Part shown: positions 44,661 to 52,577 of the stretch, piece after piece
Layout: every line of letters begins with the position of its first letter
Numbering within the stretch: the first letter of the stretch is position 1
Assembly (NCBI RefSeq): GCF_004123905.1
Contig: NZ_MZXW01000048.1
Location: 1-55,552, forward strand
From: Bradyrhizobium betae
GTDB lineage: Bacteria > Pseudomonadota > Alphaproteobacteria > Rhizobiales > Xanthobacteraceae
Reading direction: 5' to 3'
DNA: 55,552 nt
The notes under the pieces: generated by a model
What the model was told of the DNA's origin: nothing
The model's database searches: none
The model's input: the letters and a program-made list of their open reading frames with translations, nothing else
Translations under genes and position numbers: made by a program

Positions 44661-45161
44661 ATGAGAGGTGCGGACAAGGTGATCTGCCAGGCAGCCGCCG
44701 TGCTGCTGCTGTTTTCGGTCGCGAGCACGCCGGCAAAGGCGCAATTCCTCGGCGGCGGCGGCGCCGGCGGCGAGGACATGATGACCCAGATGGCGCCGAT
44801 GCTGGAGATGATGAAGGCGAAGATGGGCAAGCGCCGCTTCGCCATGCTGATGCAGACTATGGGTCCGATGATGAGCCGCATGATGGAGAACGGCGGCGGC
44901 GGGCTTGGTGGCATGATGGGCGGCGGAGGTTTGGGTGGCCTCGGCGGCGGCAATTTTGGTGGCGGCTTCGGTGCGCCGAACTACGGCGGTTATACGCCGA
45001 TGGGCGGAGGCGGCTATGTGTCGGCCGGTGTCGGTGGCGGCGACATCATGGGCATGCTCGGCGGCGCCGGCGGCGGCGACATGATGGCGATGATCCCGCA
45101 ATTGATGCGGCTCGCCAATGTCGGCGGCGGTGGCGGCCATCGCCGCCACAAGCATCGTTAA
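44661..45161 (+). CDS. Secreted Met- and Gly-rich protein
   Basis: 166 residues. Signal peptide core VICQAAAVLLLFSVASTPAKA with likely cleavage at AKA-QF. Then a methionine-rich segment (residues 40-75: EDMMTQMAPMLEMMKAKMGK, LMQTMGPMMSRMM), followed by Gly-rich repeats (GGGGLGGMMGGGGLGGLGGG) and a His/Arg/Lys tail HRRHKHR. No known family. Met clusters and the His tail could bind copper in the periplasm, by analogy to Met-rich copper proteins; this is inference. AGGAG precedes the ATG. Confidence 0.75.
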   Translation: MRGADKVICQAAAVLLLFSVASTPAKAQFLGGGGAGGEDMMTQMAPMLEMMKAKMGKRRFAMLMQTMGPMMSRMMENGGGGLGGMMGGGGLGGLGGGNFGGGFGAPNYGGYTPMGGGGYVSAGVGGGDIMGMLGGAGGGDMMAMIPQLMRLANVGGGGGHRRHKHR

Positions 45162-45271
45162 GTCGGGTCGGCATATCGCCGCTGCGCGGCAACTCCGGCA
45201 GCGAGGCAGCCACCCTCCGCGGGGCGACGAAGGATGGTTGCGCCGGATCGGCGGACGGGGCGCCGCCGGTA

Positions 45272-45802
45272 TCAGACCCGGTCGTTGAGCAGGACGCCGG
45301 ACAGCGAAGGGTCGCTTGATGGTGTCGCGCTGTAGGTCGAATCCGTGAGCGAGTTCTTCAGCGACTGAAGGAATTGTTGCAGCAGCTCCGTCGCCGACGT
45401 GCTGCTTGACGAACTATCGGTGCCGTCGACCGAAGACCCGCCAGACGGCGGCGGTCCACCTGCTCCGCCGGGCCCACCCGGACCATGGGAGAACGCCGCC
45501 TTGAACACGCCTTGCAGCTCGGTGGCCTGCTGGTCGGTCAGCTTGCCGTTCGACACTTCCTGCTGGATGAGATCGTCAATCTTGGACTTGAACGCGTGGG
45601 GTGATAATTTGCTGCCGCTGGATTGATCGCTCGCGCTGCCTGATTGCAGGGCGGAATCGATATCGCTGAGCGCGGACGACAGCGCCGACTGATCGGACGA
45701 GCTGATCGCGCCGGAGCTGACCTCTGTCTGCAATTCGTCTTGCAGTTTTTGCAAAGGTGATTCGTGATGATGATGGGGGGAGAGCGACGAAATCGAGGTC
45801 AT
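45272..45802 (-). CDS. Low-complexity protein with two EVSxG repeats
   Basis: 176 residues, no signal peptide or membrane segment. Starts MTSISSLSPHHHHESPLQKL. Two related helical units: LQTEVSSGAISSSDQSALSSAL (about 22-43) and IQQEVSNGKLTDQQATELQG (about 77-96), each in the form EVS-x-G followed by DQ and a helix. Next a Gly/Pro stretch GPGGPGGAGGPPPSGG and a Ser run, then LLQQFLQSLKNSL. Ser-rich beginnings occur in secreted effectors but no tts box is found. Family unknown. GGAAGG lies ahead of the ATG. Confidence 0.7.
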   Translation of the reverse strand: MTSISSLSPHHHHESPLQKLQDELQTEVSSGAISSSDQSALSSALSDIDSALQSGSASDQSSGSKLSPHAFKSKIDDLIQQEVSNGKLTDQQATELQGVFKAAFSHGPGGPGGAGGPPPSGGSSVDGTDSSSSSTSATELLQQFLQSLKNSLTDSTYSATPSSDPSLSGVLLNDRV

Positions 45803-45947
45803 GTGGCCTTCCGTGCTTCTGATGGGCTCGCGGCGAAATTGTTCCCAGGAGCTGGCGCGGAGCCTTCGGCAGAGGGCAGGCCCGGTTGCTCGATATTGCC
45901 AAGCCACGCATGGAAATATTCAGAAACAAAAATCCGGCGAGCAAGTG

Positions 45948-47393
45948 CTAGTCGGCCGCGGCCGACAGAGCCGGCCTGATCGCGGGCTTGCTCTCGCGCG
46001 GTCCCCAGCGCGTCAGCACCACGCTGGAGCTGGAGAGCAGGCCGAGCACGACCATCGAGCTCGCGGCGAGCCAGAAGAAGCTCTGCGCGGTCGCTTCATG
46101 CGTTGACAGCCACCAGCCGACCGCCGCGATGTAGATCAGCCGTGCGGTCTGCGCCAGCACCGGGCCGATCACCTTGGCCGCGCCTTGCGAGGAGAAATAC
46201 ATCGCCGAGGCGAGGCCGATGAAGGCGTAGAACGGCGCCACGGTCGACAGATATTGGTGGCTGGTGGCGCGCACGGTTGCGCTGTCGGTGAAGATGTTGA
46301 CCCAAATGTCGGGGAAGGTCGCAACGAGGCACGCCGGCGCGCCGACGGCTACGAAGGCGCTGACGCCTGCGGTCCAGGCGATGCGTCGGGCGCGCGCAAT
46401 GTAGCCGGCGCCGATCGCCATGCCGACCATCGGCACCGAGGCGATGCCGAACGAGAACGCGATCGAGGTCAGCAGGAATTCGAGCCGCGCGCCGATGCCG
46501 TAGCCGGCGAGAATCGCGGTGCCGAACTTCGCCAGCATGTGGGTGAAGATCGAGATCGTCAGCACCGATTGCAGCGGCGAGAAGCAGGCGATGGCGCCGA
46601 CCTTGAGGATGTCGAAAAACATCGCCCATTGGATGCGCAATCCGCGCAGCTTCGGCACGACACGGGCGCGGCCGGAAAACAAATACCAGCCCATCACGCA
46701 GATGTTCATGAAATAGGCGGTCAGCGCGCCAGCCGCGACACCGCGCATGCCGAGTTGCGGCACGGGGCCGAGCCCGAGGCCGAGCGTGCCGCCGAGCACG
46801 ATCTGCCAGACCGCGGAGTTGAGGATCAGCAGTGACGGCAGCTTCATGTTGCCGGTGCCGCGCAGCACGCCCGCCATGGTGTTGAGCAGCCAGGGCAGCA
46901 CGGCGCCGCCAAAAAACACCTGCGTGTAGGCGATCGCATGGGTCAGCACGTCGCCGCGGCCGCCGAGCATCTCGAGCACTTTTGGTCCGAAGATCAGCAT
47001 GCCCAGCATGAAGACGAGGCCGAAGGTGATGCCGATCAAGAGCGCATGCATGGCAAGCGTACCGGCACGCTCGCGATCTCCGGCACCGAGCGCGCGGGCG
47101 ATGGCGGAGGCCACCGCGCCGCCCATGGCGCCGCCCGACATCGTCATGGTCAGGATCACAGTTGGAAACACCAGCGCCATCGCCGCCAGCGCTTCGACGC
47201 CGAGCCGCCCGATATAGGAGGTCTCCGCGATCACCACGCAGGTGCCGGCCGAGAGCGCGATGACGTTCGGCCAGGCAAGCCCCAGCAGCGTGCGCAGGAT
47301 CGGGCCGTCCGTCAGCGCGCTTTTCACCGGGCGCGGGGGCGGCGGCAGCGGGCGCTCTTGCTCATCGACCGGGATTTCGGCGATGTCGGACAT
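45948..47393 (-). CDS. MATE family efflux transporter, second
   Basis: 481 residues, twelve segments, NorM-like. Start MSDIAEIPVDEQERPLPPPP is a Pro-rich soluble lead-in, then WPNVIALSAGTCVVIAETSY, ARALGAGDRERAG and the second-half GYGIGARLEFLLTSIAFSFG. It differs from the DinF-like protein at 19009, which it does not match in sequence. GGAGAGGAC is upstream of 47393. A 13-residue extension in frame is rejected. Confidence 0.92.
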   Translation of the reverse strand: MSDIAEIPVDEQERPLPPPPRPVKSALTDGPILRTLLGLAWPNVIALSAGTCVVIAETSYIGRLGVEALAAMALVFPTVILTMTMSGGAMGGAVASAIARALGAGDRERAGTLAMHALLIGITFGLVFMLGMLIFGPKVLEMLGGRGDVLTHAIAYTQVFFGGAVLPWLLNTMAGVLRGTGNMKLPSLLILNSAVWQIVLGGTLGLGLGPVPQLGMRGVAAGALTAYFMNICVMGWYLFSGRARVVPKLRGLRIQWAMFFDILKVGAIACFSPLQSVLTISIFTHMLAKFGTAILAGYGIGARLEFLLTSIAFSFGIASVPMVGMAIGAGYIARARRIAWTAGVSAFVAVGAPACLVATFPDIWVNIFTDSATVRATSHQYLSTVAPFYAFIGLASAMYFSSQGAAKVIGPVLAQTARLIYIAAVGWWLSTHEATAQSFFWLAASSMVVLGLLSSSSVVLTRWGPRESKPAIRPALSAAAD

Positions 47394-47560
47394 GTCCTCT
47401 CCCGGGCACAAGCGCCATTTGCGGCGCGGCAATCACTTGGTGTGCCAATGCATTTGTGCGCGCAAGGCGCGCGGCGAGAGGCTTGTTAGCACGGCAATTG
47501 CCGATTCCTCCTGCGCCTTGTGCAGGCGTGCCCTGCGACAGCGCATTTCAACAGGTGGAA

Positions 47561-48613
47561 TTACCCGATGCTCCAGACCAGCGGCGGGCGGCCACCGGCC
47601 GTCGGACGCAGGTGCACGGCGATGTGCCGGCCACATCCCGCAGCGAGCCCCTCGAACAATCCCTCCAGCACCTTGGCGCAGGCGCGGTGATAATCGGTGA
47701 CATCATCCATCAACTTCCAGCTCTGCTGGCGGAGTTCGAAGGCGCCTTCGGACTGCGTGATCTCGACAGCATCATCCTGCGCGGCGAACAGCGCGTTGAG
47801 GAACGATGCAAATTCGCTGGCGCCACCGCGGCTCATCGCGAGTGCAGCTGAGACCTCGTCGAAGTATTGCATGCCGATCAGCTTGCCGGTCAGATGCAGG
47901 AGATAGCCGGCATCCTCCGGGCCGAACAGCTGCACCATCACGGGCGCTGCGGTGCGGACATATTCCATCGCGTAGTTGCGATAGGCCTTTTCGAGTCTCG
48001 GCTTCGGCCAGCTTGCGACCGGCAGAGCCGGCGCGGTCTTGGCGTCGAACGTAGGGGCTTCCAGATGCCGCGCAAAGACGAGGCGCTGATCGAGCTCGAG
48101 CGGATGGTCGTATTGGTGATAATAGCCTTCAAGCCCATCCTGGCCGTCGACGCTCTGCTTGGTGCAGACGAAGCCGAGCCTGATATCGCCGAGCGCGACG
48201 CCGTTGTTGGCGTGCCAGCCGCGCAGCATCGCGCGCGAGACCTCGCCCGGCACGCCGCAGATCGCGGTGCCCTTCCAGATCCAGCGCGGCGGCGGATAGC
48301 GGATCCAGGCTTTGGTGTCGCTCTCATACATGTACTCGACATGCACGCCGCCGATCCAGTTGGAGAGGTAGTGATATTGCGCAGCCGCCACCGCCGGCGG
48401 CAGATGGCTGAGGCCGAGCTTTTCAAGCCCGGGCAGGAAGCGTTCCTGCTGCTGGCGGCGGAACACGCGGAAGACGAACTCGGCGGCATCCGCCGTGCCG
48501 CGCCGCGTGACGACGGTGAGAATGAGGCCGGTGAAGTAAGCGTGATAGAGATCGGCGATCGCGCGCCAGCGCTTCCATTGGGCTTCCTGCGCGGAGTCTG
48601 GTGCTGCGGACAT
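47561..48613 (-). CDS. Uncharacterised 350-residue protein
   Basis: I do not recognise the family. The start MSAAPDSAQEAQWKRWRAIA is taken at 48613; the frame is open 23 codons further without support. Soluble, aromatic-rich: YHYLSNWIGGVHVEYMYESD, WIRYPPPRWIWKGTAICGVP, and YHQYDHPLELDQRLVFARHL. The C-terminal third is helical (YAMEYVRTAAPVMVQLFG, HLTGKLIGMQYFDEVSAAL). The end contains CGRHIAVHLRPTAGGRP. Cys, His and Asp are spread evenly, without a clear motif. Downstream of the dCTP deaminase gene on the same strand, with a repeat between. Confidence 0.7.
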   Translation of the reverse strand: MSAAPDSAQEAQWKRWRAIADLYHAYFTGLILTVVTRRGTADAAEFVFRVFRRQQQERFLPGLEKLGLSHLPPAVAAAQYHYLSNWIGGVHVEYMYESDTKAWIRYPPPRWIWKGTAICGVPGEVSRAMLRGWHANNGVALGDIRLGFVCTKQSVDGQDGLEGYYHQYDHPLELDQRLVFARHLEAPTFDAKTAPALPVASWPKPRLEKAYRNYAMEYVRTAAPVMVQLFGPEDAGYLLHLTGKLIGMQYFDEVSAALAMSRGGASEFASFLNALFAAQDDAVEITQSEGAFELRQQSWKLMDDVTDYHRACAKVLEGLFEGLAAGCGRHIAVHLRPTAGGRPPLVWSIG

Positions 48614-48685
48614 GTTCGCTCCCGGCTTGTTGTTTTGCGGGAGTGTGTCATCGCGGGTGGGGCGAAGCAACCAACCACACACTCG

Positions 48686-48793
48686 CTGTCATCGCCCGGC
48701 GAAGACCAGGCGATCCAGTATTCCAGAGACAGCAGCGATTGAATCGAGAGGCCGCGGCGTACTGGATTCCCCGCCTTCGCGGGGAATGACAGC
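48686..48793. repeat. Dispersed palindromic repeat, family D copy 2
   Basis: CTGTCATCGCCCGGCGAAG ... GCGATCCAGTATTCCAGAG at the left and CGGCGTACTGGATTCCCCG ... CGGGGAATGACAG at the right, arms of one inverted repeat. Lies after the dCTP deaminase stop. Same unit at 22761 and (partial) 55510. Confidence 0.85.
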
Positions 48794-48812
48794 GGAGGGT
48801 GGGGCTACGGAA

Positions 48813-49949
48813 TTACACCCGGAAATGCTTGCTGAGCTTCAGGCCCTGCGCCTGGTAGTTCGAGCCGATGCGCTGGCCGTACATCGCGTCGGGACGCGAC
48901 AGCATCTTCTCGTAGACGAGGCGACCGACGATCTGGCCGTGCTCGAGGATGAACGGCACCTCGCGCGAGCGCACCTCGAGCACTGCGCGCGATCCCAGCC
49001 CGCCGGCGCCGGCATAGCCGAAGCCGGGATCGAAGAATCCGGCATAGTGCACGCGGAATTCGCCGACCAGCGGATCGAACGGCACCATTTCCGCGGCGTA
49101 ATCGGGCGGCACCTGCACCGCCTCTTTCGAGGCGAGGATATAGAACTCGCCGGGATCGAGGATCAGGCTGCCGTCGGGACGGGCCGAGATCGGCTCCCAG
49201 AATTCTTCCACCGCATAGCCGGAGCGGCGGTCGACATCGACCACACCGGTGTGGCGCTTGGCGCGGTAGCCGACGAAGCCGTTCGCCCTCTCGCCCGAGA
49301 GATCGACGGAAACAGCGACGCCGCCCGAGAGGTCAGCATCGTCGACGTCGACGAGGCGCTCGGACGCATGTAGCGCATCGAGCTCGTCGGCGTTGAGGAT
49401 AGCGTCACCGGTGCGGAAGCGCACCTGCGACAGGCGCGAGCCCTCGCGCACCAGCACCGGAAACGTCTTCGGGCTGATCTCGGCATAGAGCGGGCCGTGA
49501 TAGCCGGCGCCGATCACGTCGAAGCGGCGGGTGCCGTCGGCGATCACGCGGGTGAAGACGTCGAGCCGGCCGGTCGAGCTTTTGGGGTTCGCGGCCGCGA
49601 CGATCTCCGGCGGCAACGCCAGGCTCTCCAGCAGCGGCACGATGTAGACGCAGTTGGTCTCCAGCACCGCGCCATCGGCGAGGCTGAATTCGTGCAGCTT
49701 CAACTCGTCGATGCGCTCGGCGACGGTGGCACCGGGTCCCGGCAGGAAGCTGGCACGAACGCGATAGGCGATGTCGCCGAGGCGCAAGTCGAGGCTTGCC
49801 GGCTGGATCTGGCTTTCGACGAAGTCATAGGCAGGCAGGATGAGGCCTGCCTCCGCCATCGCCGCGATCATGCGGTCGGGCAGGATACCATTGGCGTCGG
49901 CGGCGACCGTGAACGTCAACCGGGGGTCCTCATCTGGGGTCGAGTGCAT
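48813..49949 (-). CDS. dcd: Two-domain 2'-deoxycytidine 5'-triphosphate deaminase
   Basis: 378 residues, about twice the standard Dcd. The N-half has QIQPASLDLRLGDIAYRVRA and the trimer active-site motif ANPKSSTGRLDVFTRVI (Ser-Ser-x-Gly-Arg). The C-half repeats the dUTPase-like fold with HYAGFFDPGFGYAGAGGLGS and EVRSREVPFILEHGQIVGR. It supplies dUTP for dTMP synthesis. This fused form is known in alphaproteobacteria. The ATG at 49949 is divergent from the metZ leader, which begins about 84 bases away. Confidence 0.92.
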   Translation of the reverse strand: MHSTPDEDPRLTFTVAADANGILPDRMIAAMAEAGLILPAYDFVESQIQPASLDLRLGDIAYRVRASFLPGPGATVAERIDELKLHEFSLADGAVLETNCVYIVPLLESLALPPEIVAAANPKSSTGRLDVFTRVIADGTRRFDVIGAGYHGPLYAEISPKTFPVLVREGSRLSQVRFRTGDAILNADELDALHASERLVDVDDADLSGGVAVSVDLSGERANGFVGYRAKRHTGVVDVDRRSGYAVEEFWEPISARPDGSLILDPGEFYILASKEAVQVPPDYAAEMVPFDPLVGEFRVHYAGFFDPGFGYAGAGGLGSRAVLEVRSREVPFILEHGQIVGRLVYEKMLSRPDAMYGQRIGSNYQAQGLKLSKHFRV

Positions 49950-49997
49950 CCCGACATGCGGGAAATACTAGCGTTTTACGGCTATCCGATGGACGTC

Positions 49998-50026
49998 TTG
50001 ACGGAAAGGGCATTGCGGAATATGAG
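49998..50026 (+). promoter_or_regulatory. Sigma-70-type promoter of metZ
   Basis: TTGACG (49998-50003), 17-base spacer, TATGAG (50021-50026). Transcription would start about 50033, six bases before the first stem of the SAM-II aptamer, which is an ideal arrangement. Confidence 0.7.
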
Positions 50027-50038
50027 CATGACTTATCC

Positions 50039-50097
50039 CGTGGTGATTTGAGCCGGCCGGCTTGCAGCCACGTTAAACAAGTCGCTAAACAGGCCGG
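50039..50097 (+). promoter_or_regulatory. SAM-II riboswitch aptamer
   Basis: P1 is CGTGG (50039-50043) with CCACG (50068-50072). Its loop begins TGATTTGAGCCGG, matching the conserved UGAUUUAA-type SAM-II loop, and continues to CTTGCAG before the closing strand. The linker carries the conserved GCTAAA (50084-50089). The pseudoknot pairs CCGGCC in the loop (50053-50058) with GGCCGG (50092-50097). Binding of S-adenosylmethionine closes the pseudoknot. Matches the SAM-II class found ahead of methionine genes in alphaproteobacteria. Confidence 0.9.
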
Positions 50098-50111
50098 GGA
50101 CCTCTGTGATC

Positions 50112-50144
50112 CCGGCCCGTGGTTTTATCCAGGCCGGTTTTTTT
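50112..50144 (+). terminator. Intrinsic terminator controlled by the SAM-II aptamer
   Basis: CCGGCC (50112-50117) pairs with GGCCGG (50132-50137), with an inner TGG/CCA pair around TTTTAT and seven T (50138-50144) after. The left arm with its preceding C (CCCGGCC 50111-50117) can instead pair with the aptamer's GGCCGGG (50092-50098), an antiterminator. A second small hairpin, GTGACC (50145-50150) with GGTCAC (50160-50165), lies just before the AGGAGG ribosome site (50168-50173). Confidence 0.88.
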
Positions 50145-50177
50145 GTGACCATTTTCGGTGGTCACGCAGGAGGTCCT

Positions 50178-51374
50178 ATGTCGAAGTCCCCGGCGCCCAC
50201 CGCGCAATATCGTCCCGAAACCCGCCTGGTCCATTCCGGCACCCTGCGCTCGCAATATGGCGAGACGTCGGAGGCGCTGTTCCTGACCCAGGGCTACGTC
50301 TACAACAGCGCCGAGGAGTGCGAGGCGCGGTTCAAGGGCGAAGACCCCGGCTTCATCTATTCACGCTACTCCAACCCGACCATCGCGATGTTCGAGCGCC
50401 GCATGATCGAGCTCGAAGGCGCGGAAGCCGCGCGTTCGGCCGCGACCGGCATGGCCGCGGTGACGACCGCGATCCTGGCGCCGCTGAAAGCCGGCGATCA
50501 TGTGGTGGCCTCTCGCGCCCTGTTCGGATCGTGCCTCTACGTCATTCAGGACCTGCTGCCGCGCTACGGCATCGAGACCACGCTGGTCGACGGCGCCGAC
50601 CTCGACCAGTGGCAGCGCGCGCTCAAGCCCAACACCAAGACGTTCTTCCTGGAGAGCCCGACCAACCCGACGCTCGATGTGCTCGACATTCCCGGGATCG
50701 CCGAGATCGCGCACAGCGGCGGCGCGCGGCTGGTTGTCGACAACGTGTTCGCAACCCCGATCTGGCAGAGCCCGCTCGCGCTCGGCGCCGACGTCGTGGT
50801 CTATTCCGCGACCAAGCACATCGACGGCCAGGGCCGGTGCCTCGGCGGCATCATCCTGTCATCGGAAGCCTTCATCGCCGAGCACATCCACAATTTCATG
50901 CGCCAGACCGGCCCGTCGATCTCGCCGTTCAACGCCTGGGTTTTGCTCAAGGGCCTGGAGACGCTGGGCGTGCGCGTGCGCGCGCAGACCGACACGGCCG
51001 CACGCATTGCCGATGTGCTGGCGAGCCATCCCAAGATTTCGCGGCTGGTGTTTCCAGGCCGTGCCGACCATCCGCAGGCAGCGCTGGTCAAGAAGCAGAT
51101 GCGCGGCGGCTCGACGCTGGTCGGCTTCGAGGTCAAGGGCGGCAAGGCGGCGGCGTTCCGCGTGCTCAATGAGCTGAAGCTTGCGAAGATCTCCAACAAT
51201 CTCGGCGACGCCAAGAGCCTCGTGACGCATCCGGCGACCACGACGCATCAGCGCCTGAAGCCGGAAGATCGCGCCGCGCTCGGCATCAGCGAGGGATTCA
51301 TCCGCTTCTCCGCGGGGCTCGAGCATGCGGACGATCTGATCGAGGATCTGACGGCGGCGCTGGAGAAGGCGTGA
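50178..51374 (+). CDS. metZ: O-succinylhomoserine sulfhydrylase
   Basis: PLP enzyme forming homocysteine directly from O-succinylhomoserine and sulfide, 398 residues. Landmarks: TRLVHSGTLRSQYGETSEAL, SRYSNPTIAMFERRM, ATGMAAVTTAILA, ESPTNPTLDVLDIPGI, and the PLP Lys in YSATKHIDGQGRCLGG. The ATG at 50178 with AGGAGG four bases before it excludes the upstream ATG at 50106, which lies in the riboswitch. The SAM-II attenuator should lower its transcription when SAM is high. Confidence 0.96.
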   Translation: MSKSPAPTAQYRPETRLVHSGTLRSQYGETSEALFLTQGYVYNSAEECEARFKGEDPGFIYSRYSNPTIAMFERRMIELEGAEAARSAATGMAAVTTAILAPLKAGDHVVASRALFGSCLYVIQDLLPRYGIETTLVDGADLDQWQRALKPNTKTFFLESPTNPTLDVLDIPGIAEIAHSGGARLVVDNVFATPIWQSPLALGADVVVYSATKHIDGQGRCLGGIILSSEAFIAEHIHNFMRQTGPSISPFNAWVLLKGLETLGVRVRAQTDTAARIADVLASHPKISRLVFPGRADHPQAALVKKQMRGGSTLVGFEVKGGKAAAFRVLNELKLAKISNNLGDAKSLVTHPATTTHQRLKPEDRAALGISEGFIRFSAGLEHADDLIEDLTAALEKA

Positions 51375-51378
51375 TCTT

Positions 51379-51568
51379 CTTACCCTCCCCTGGAGGGGTC
51401 CGGGACGAGCGTAGCTCGCCCGTGGGTCGCTTCGCATGCAGCGTAGCGAAATGCGAAGCGGGGTGGGGTGACAGTGCATCCACGTCGAACGCTGCCCGAG
51501 TGGAGAGATCACCCCACCCCGCTCGCGCTTCGCGCGATCGACCCTCCCCCTCCAGGGAGGGTGAGCAA
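51379..51568. repeat. Palindromic repeat, family F
   Basis: ACCCTCCCCTGGAGGGT hairpin, CGCATGCAG ... GCGAAGCGGGGTGGGGTGA, spacer, TCACCCCACCCCGCTCGCG, and a final GACCCTCCCCCTCCAGGGAG. One long inverted repeat in the convergent gap between metZ and the SGNH gene. Confidence 0.85.
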
Positions 51569-51569
51569 G

Positions 51570-52565
51570 CTACATCGGCCGATATGTCCTCACATCCGCG
51601 GGCACGTTCACACCGATCTTGATCTGGCCGACGGAGCGGATGATGTCGTCGCCGAGCAGCTGGGCGAAGCAGGCGTAACCCCAATCGTTCATGTGCAGGC
51701 CGTCGGCGATCACGAAACTCTCGACCGGGATCGACTGGTTCTCGTGCCAATCGCGCATCACCTCGAAGCGCGGGAAGATGCCGACGTGACGCAGCTCGGC
51801 GACCTTGCCGAGCAGCTTTATCATCTTGCCGGCGCTCTCCTTGCGCTGGTTGACGGCCGGCGAATATTGCGGATCGACCAGCACGATGTCGGCTTCGTCG
51901 GCCGCCTGGATGCGCGAGATGCCGTCCTCAACCATCTTGGCGGTGTCGCCGGGATCGAGGTTGCGCAGCACGGCGTTGGTGCCGACCTGCCAGATCACCA
52001 GATCCGGATGCACGTCGATCACCTCCTTCTGGAGGCGCTTCATCATCTCGGGCGCGTCCTCGCCGCCGATACCGGCGTTGATGACGGTGATGTTGGCGGT
52101 CGGATATTGCCGGCGCAGCTGTGCGGCGAGTCGATTGGGATAGTTGAAATCGGGCGAGCTTGCGCCATAGCCCGCCGTCGACGACGAGCCGAACGCGACG
52201 ATCACGACCGGCTTGCCGGCAACGAGCTTGCCGGCGACATGCGGCAGCGAGCCCATCGTCTTGGAGCCGCCCTTCGGTGCGAGACATGGCACGCGGCTGA
52301 AGATGTCGCCGGCGGATTTGGCGACCTGCTTCACCTTGTCGATGGCGCGCGCGGTGATGCCGCGCTGTTCGGCCGGCGACGTTGCGGCGACGGTGGTCTG
52401 GGACGGCGATGCGGGCGCGGGATTAGCGGATTGCGTGGGCGCGGGCGTCGCCTGCGCGGCCTGCGCCTGCGCGCGCGACTGCGATACCGGCGACAGGGAC
52501 AGCAGCGCCGCCAGCGCGGGCGCAGCCAGCCATGCCGTCAGGCAAAAAGGGCGGAAAGAACTCAT
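51570..52565 (-). CDS. Exported SGNH-fold hydrolase or acyltransferase, intact site
   Basis: 331 residues. Signal peptide (LAAPALAALLSLSPVSQSRA), an Ala/Pro/Thr/Gln-rich linker to about 70, then the SGNH domain. Catalytic blocks: VIVAFGSSSTAGYG (block I; Asp of GDS is Ser, but nucleophile Ser is kept), INAGIGGEDA (block II), QVGTNAVLR (block III Asn) and IADGLHMNDWG (block V Asp and His). Follows the SGNH-like paralogue by 12 bases and belongs to the opgC operon. Likely acts in the periplasm on an O-acyl or acyl-sugar group. Confidence 0.85.
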   Translation of the reverse strand: MSSFRPFCLTAWLAAPALAALLSLSPVSQSRAQAQAAQATPAPTQSANPAPASPSQTTVAATSPAEQRGITARAIDKVKQVAKSAGDIFSRVPCLAPKGGSKTMGSLPHVAGKLVAGKPVVIVAFGSSSTAGYGASSPDFNYPNRLAAQLRRQYPTANITVINAGIGGEDAPEMMKRLQKEVIDVHPDLVIWQVGTNAVLRNLDPGDTAKMVEDGISRIQAADEADIVLVDPQYSPAVNQRKESAGKMIKLLGKVAELRHVGIFPRFEVMRDWHENQSIPVESFVIADGLHMNDWGYACFAQLLGDDIIRSVGQIKIGVNVPADVRTYRPM

Positions 52566-52577
52566 TAACGCTAGACC

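Noticed and set aside
45803..45947. tts box suggesting the 45272 gene is a type III effector
   Set aside because: No match to the conserved tts sequence could be found in the 145-base upstream region.
50106..50177. Upstream ATG of metZ at 50106 adding 24 residues
   Set aside because: It lies within the terminator/antiterminator region and lacks a ribosome site; AGGAGG precedes the ATG at 50178.
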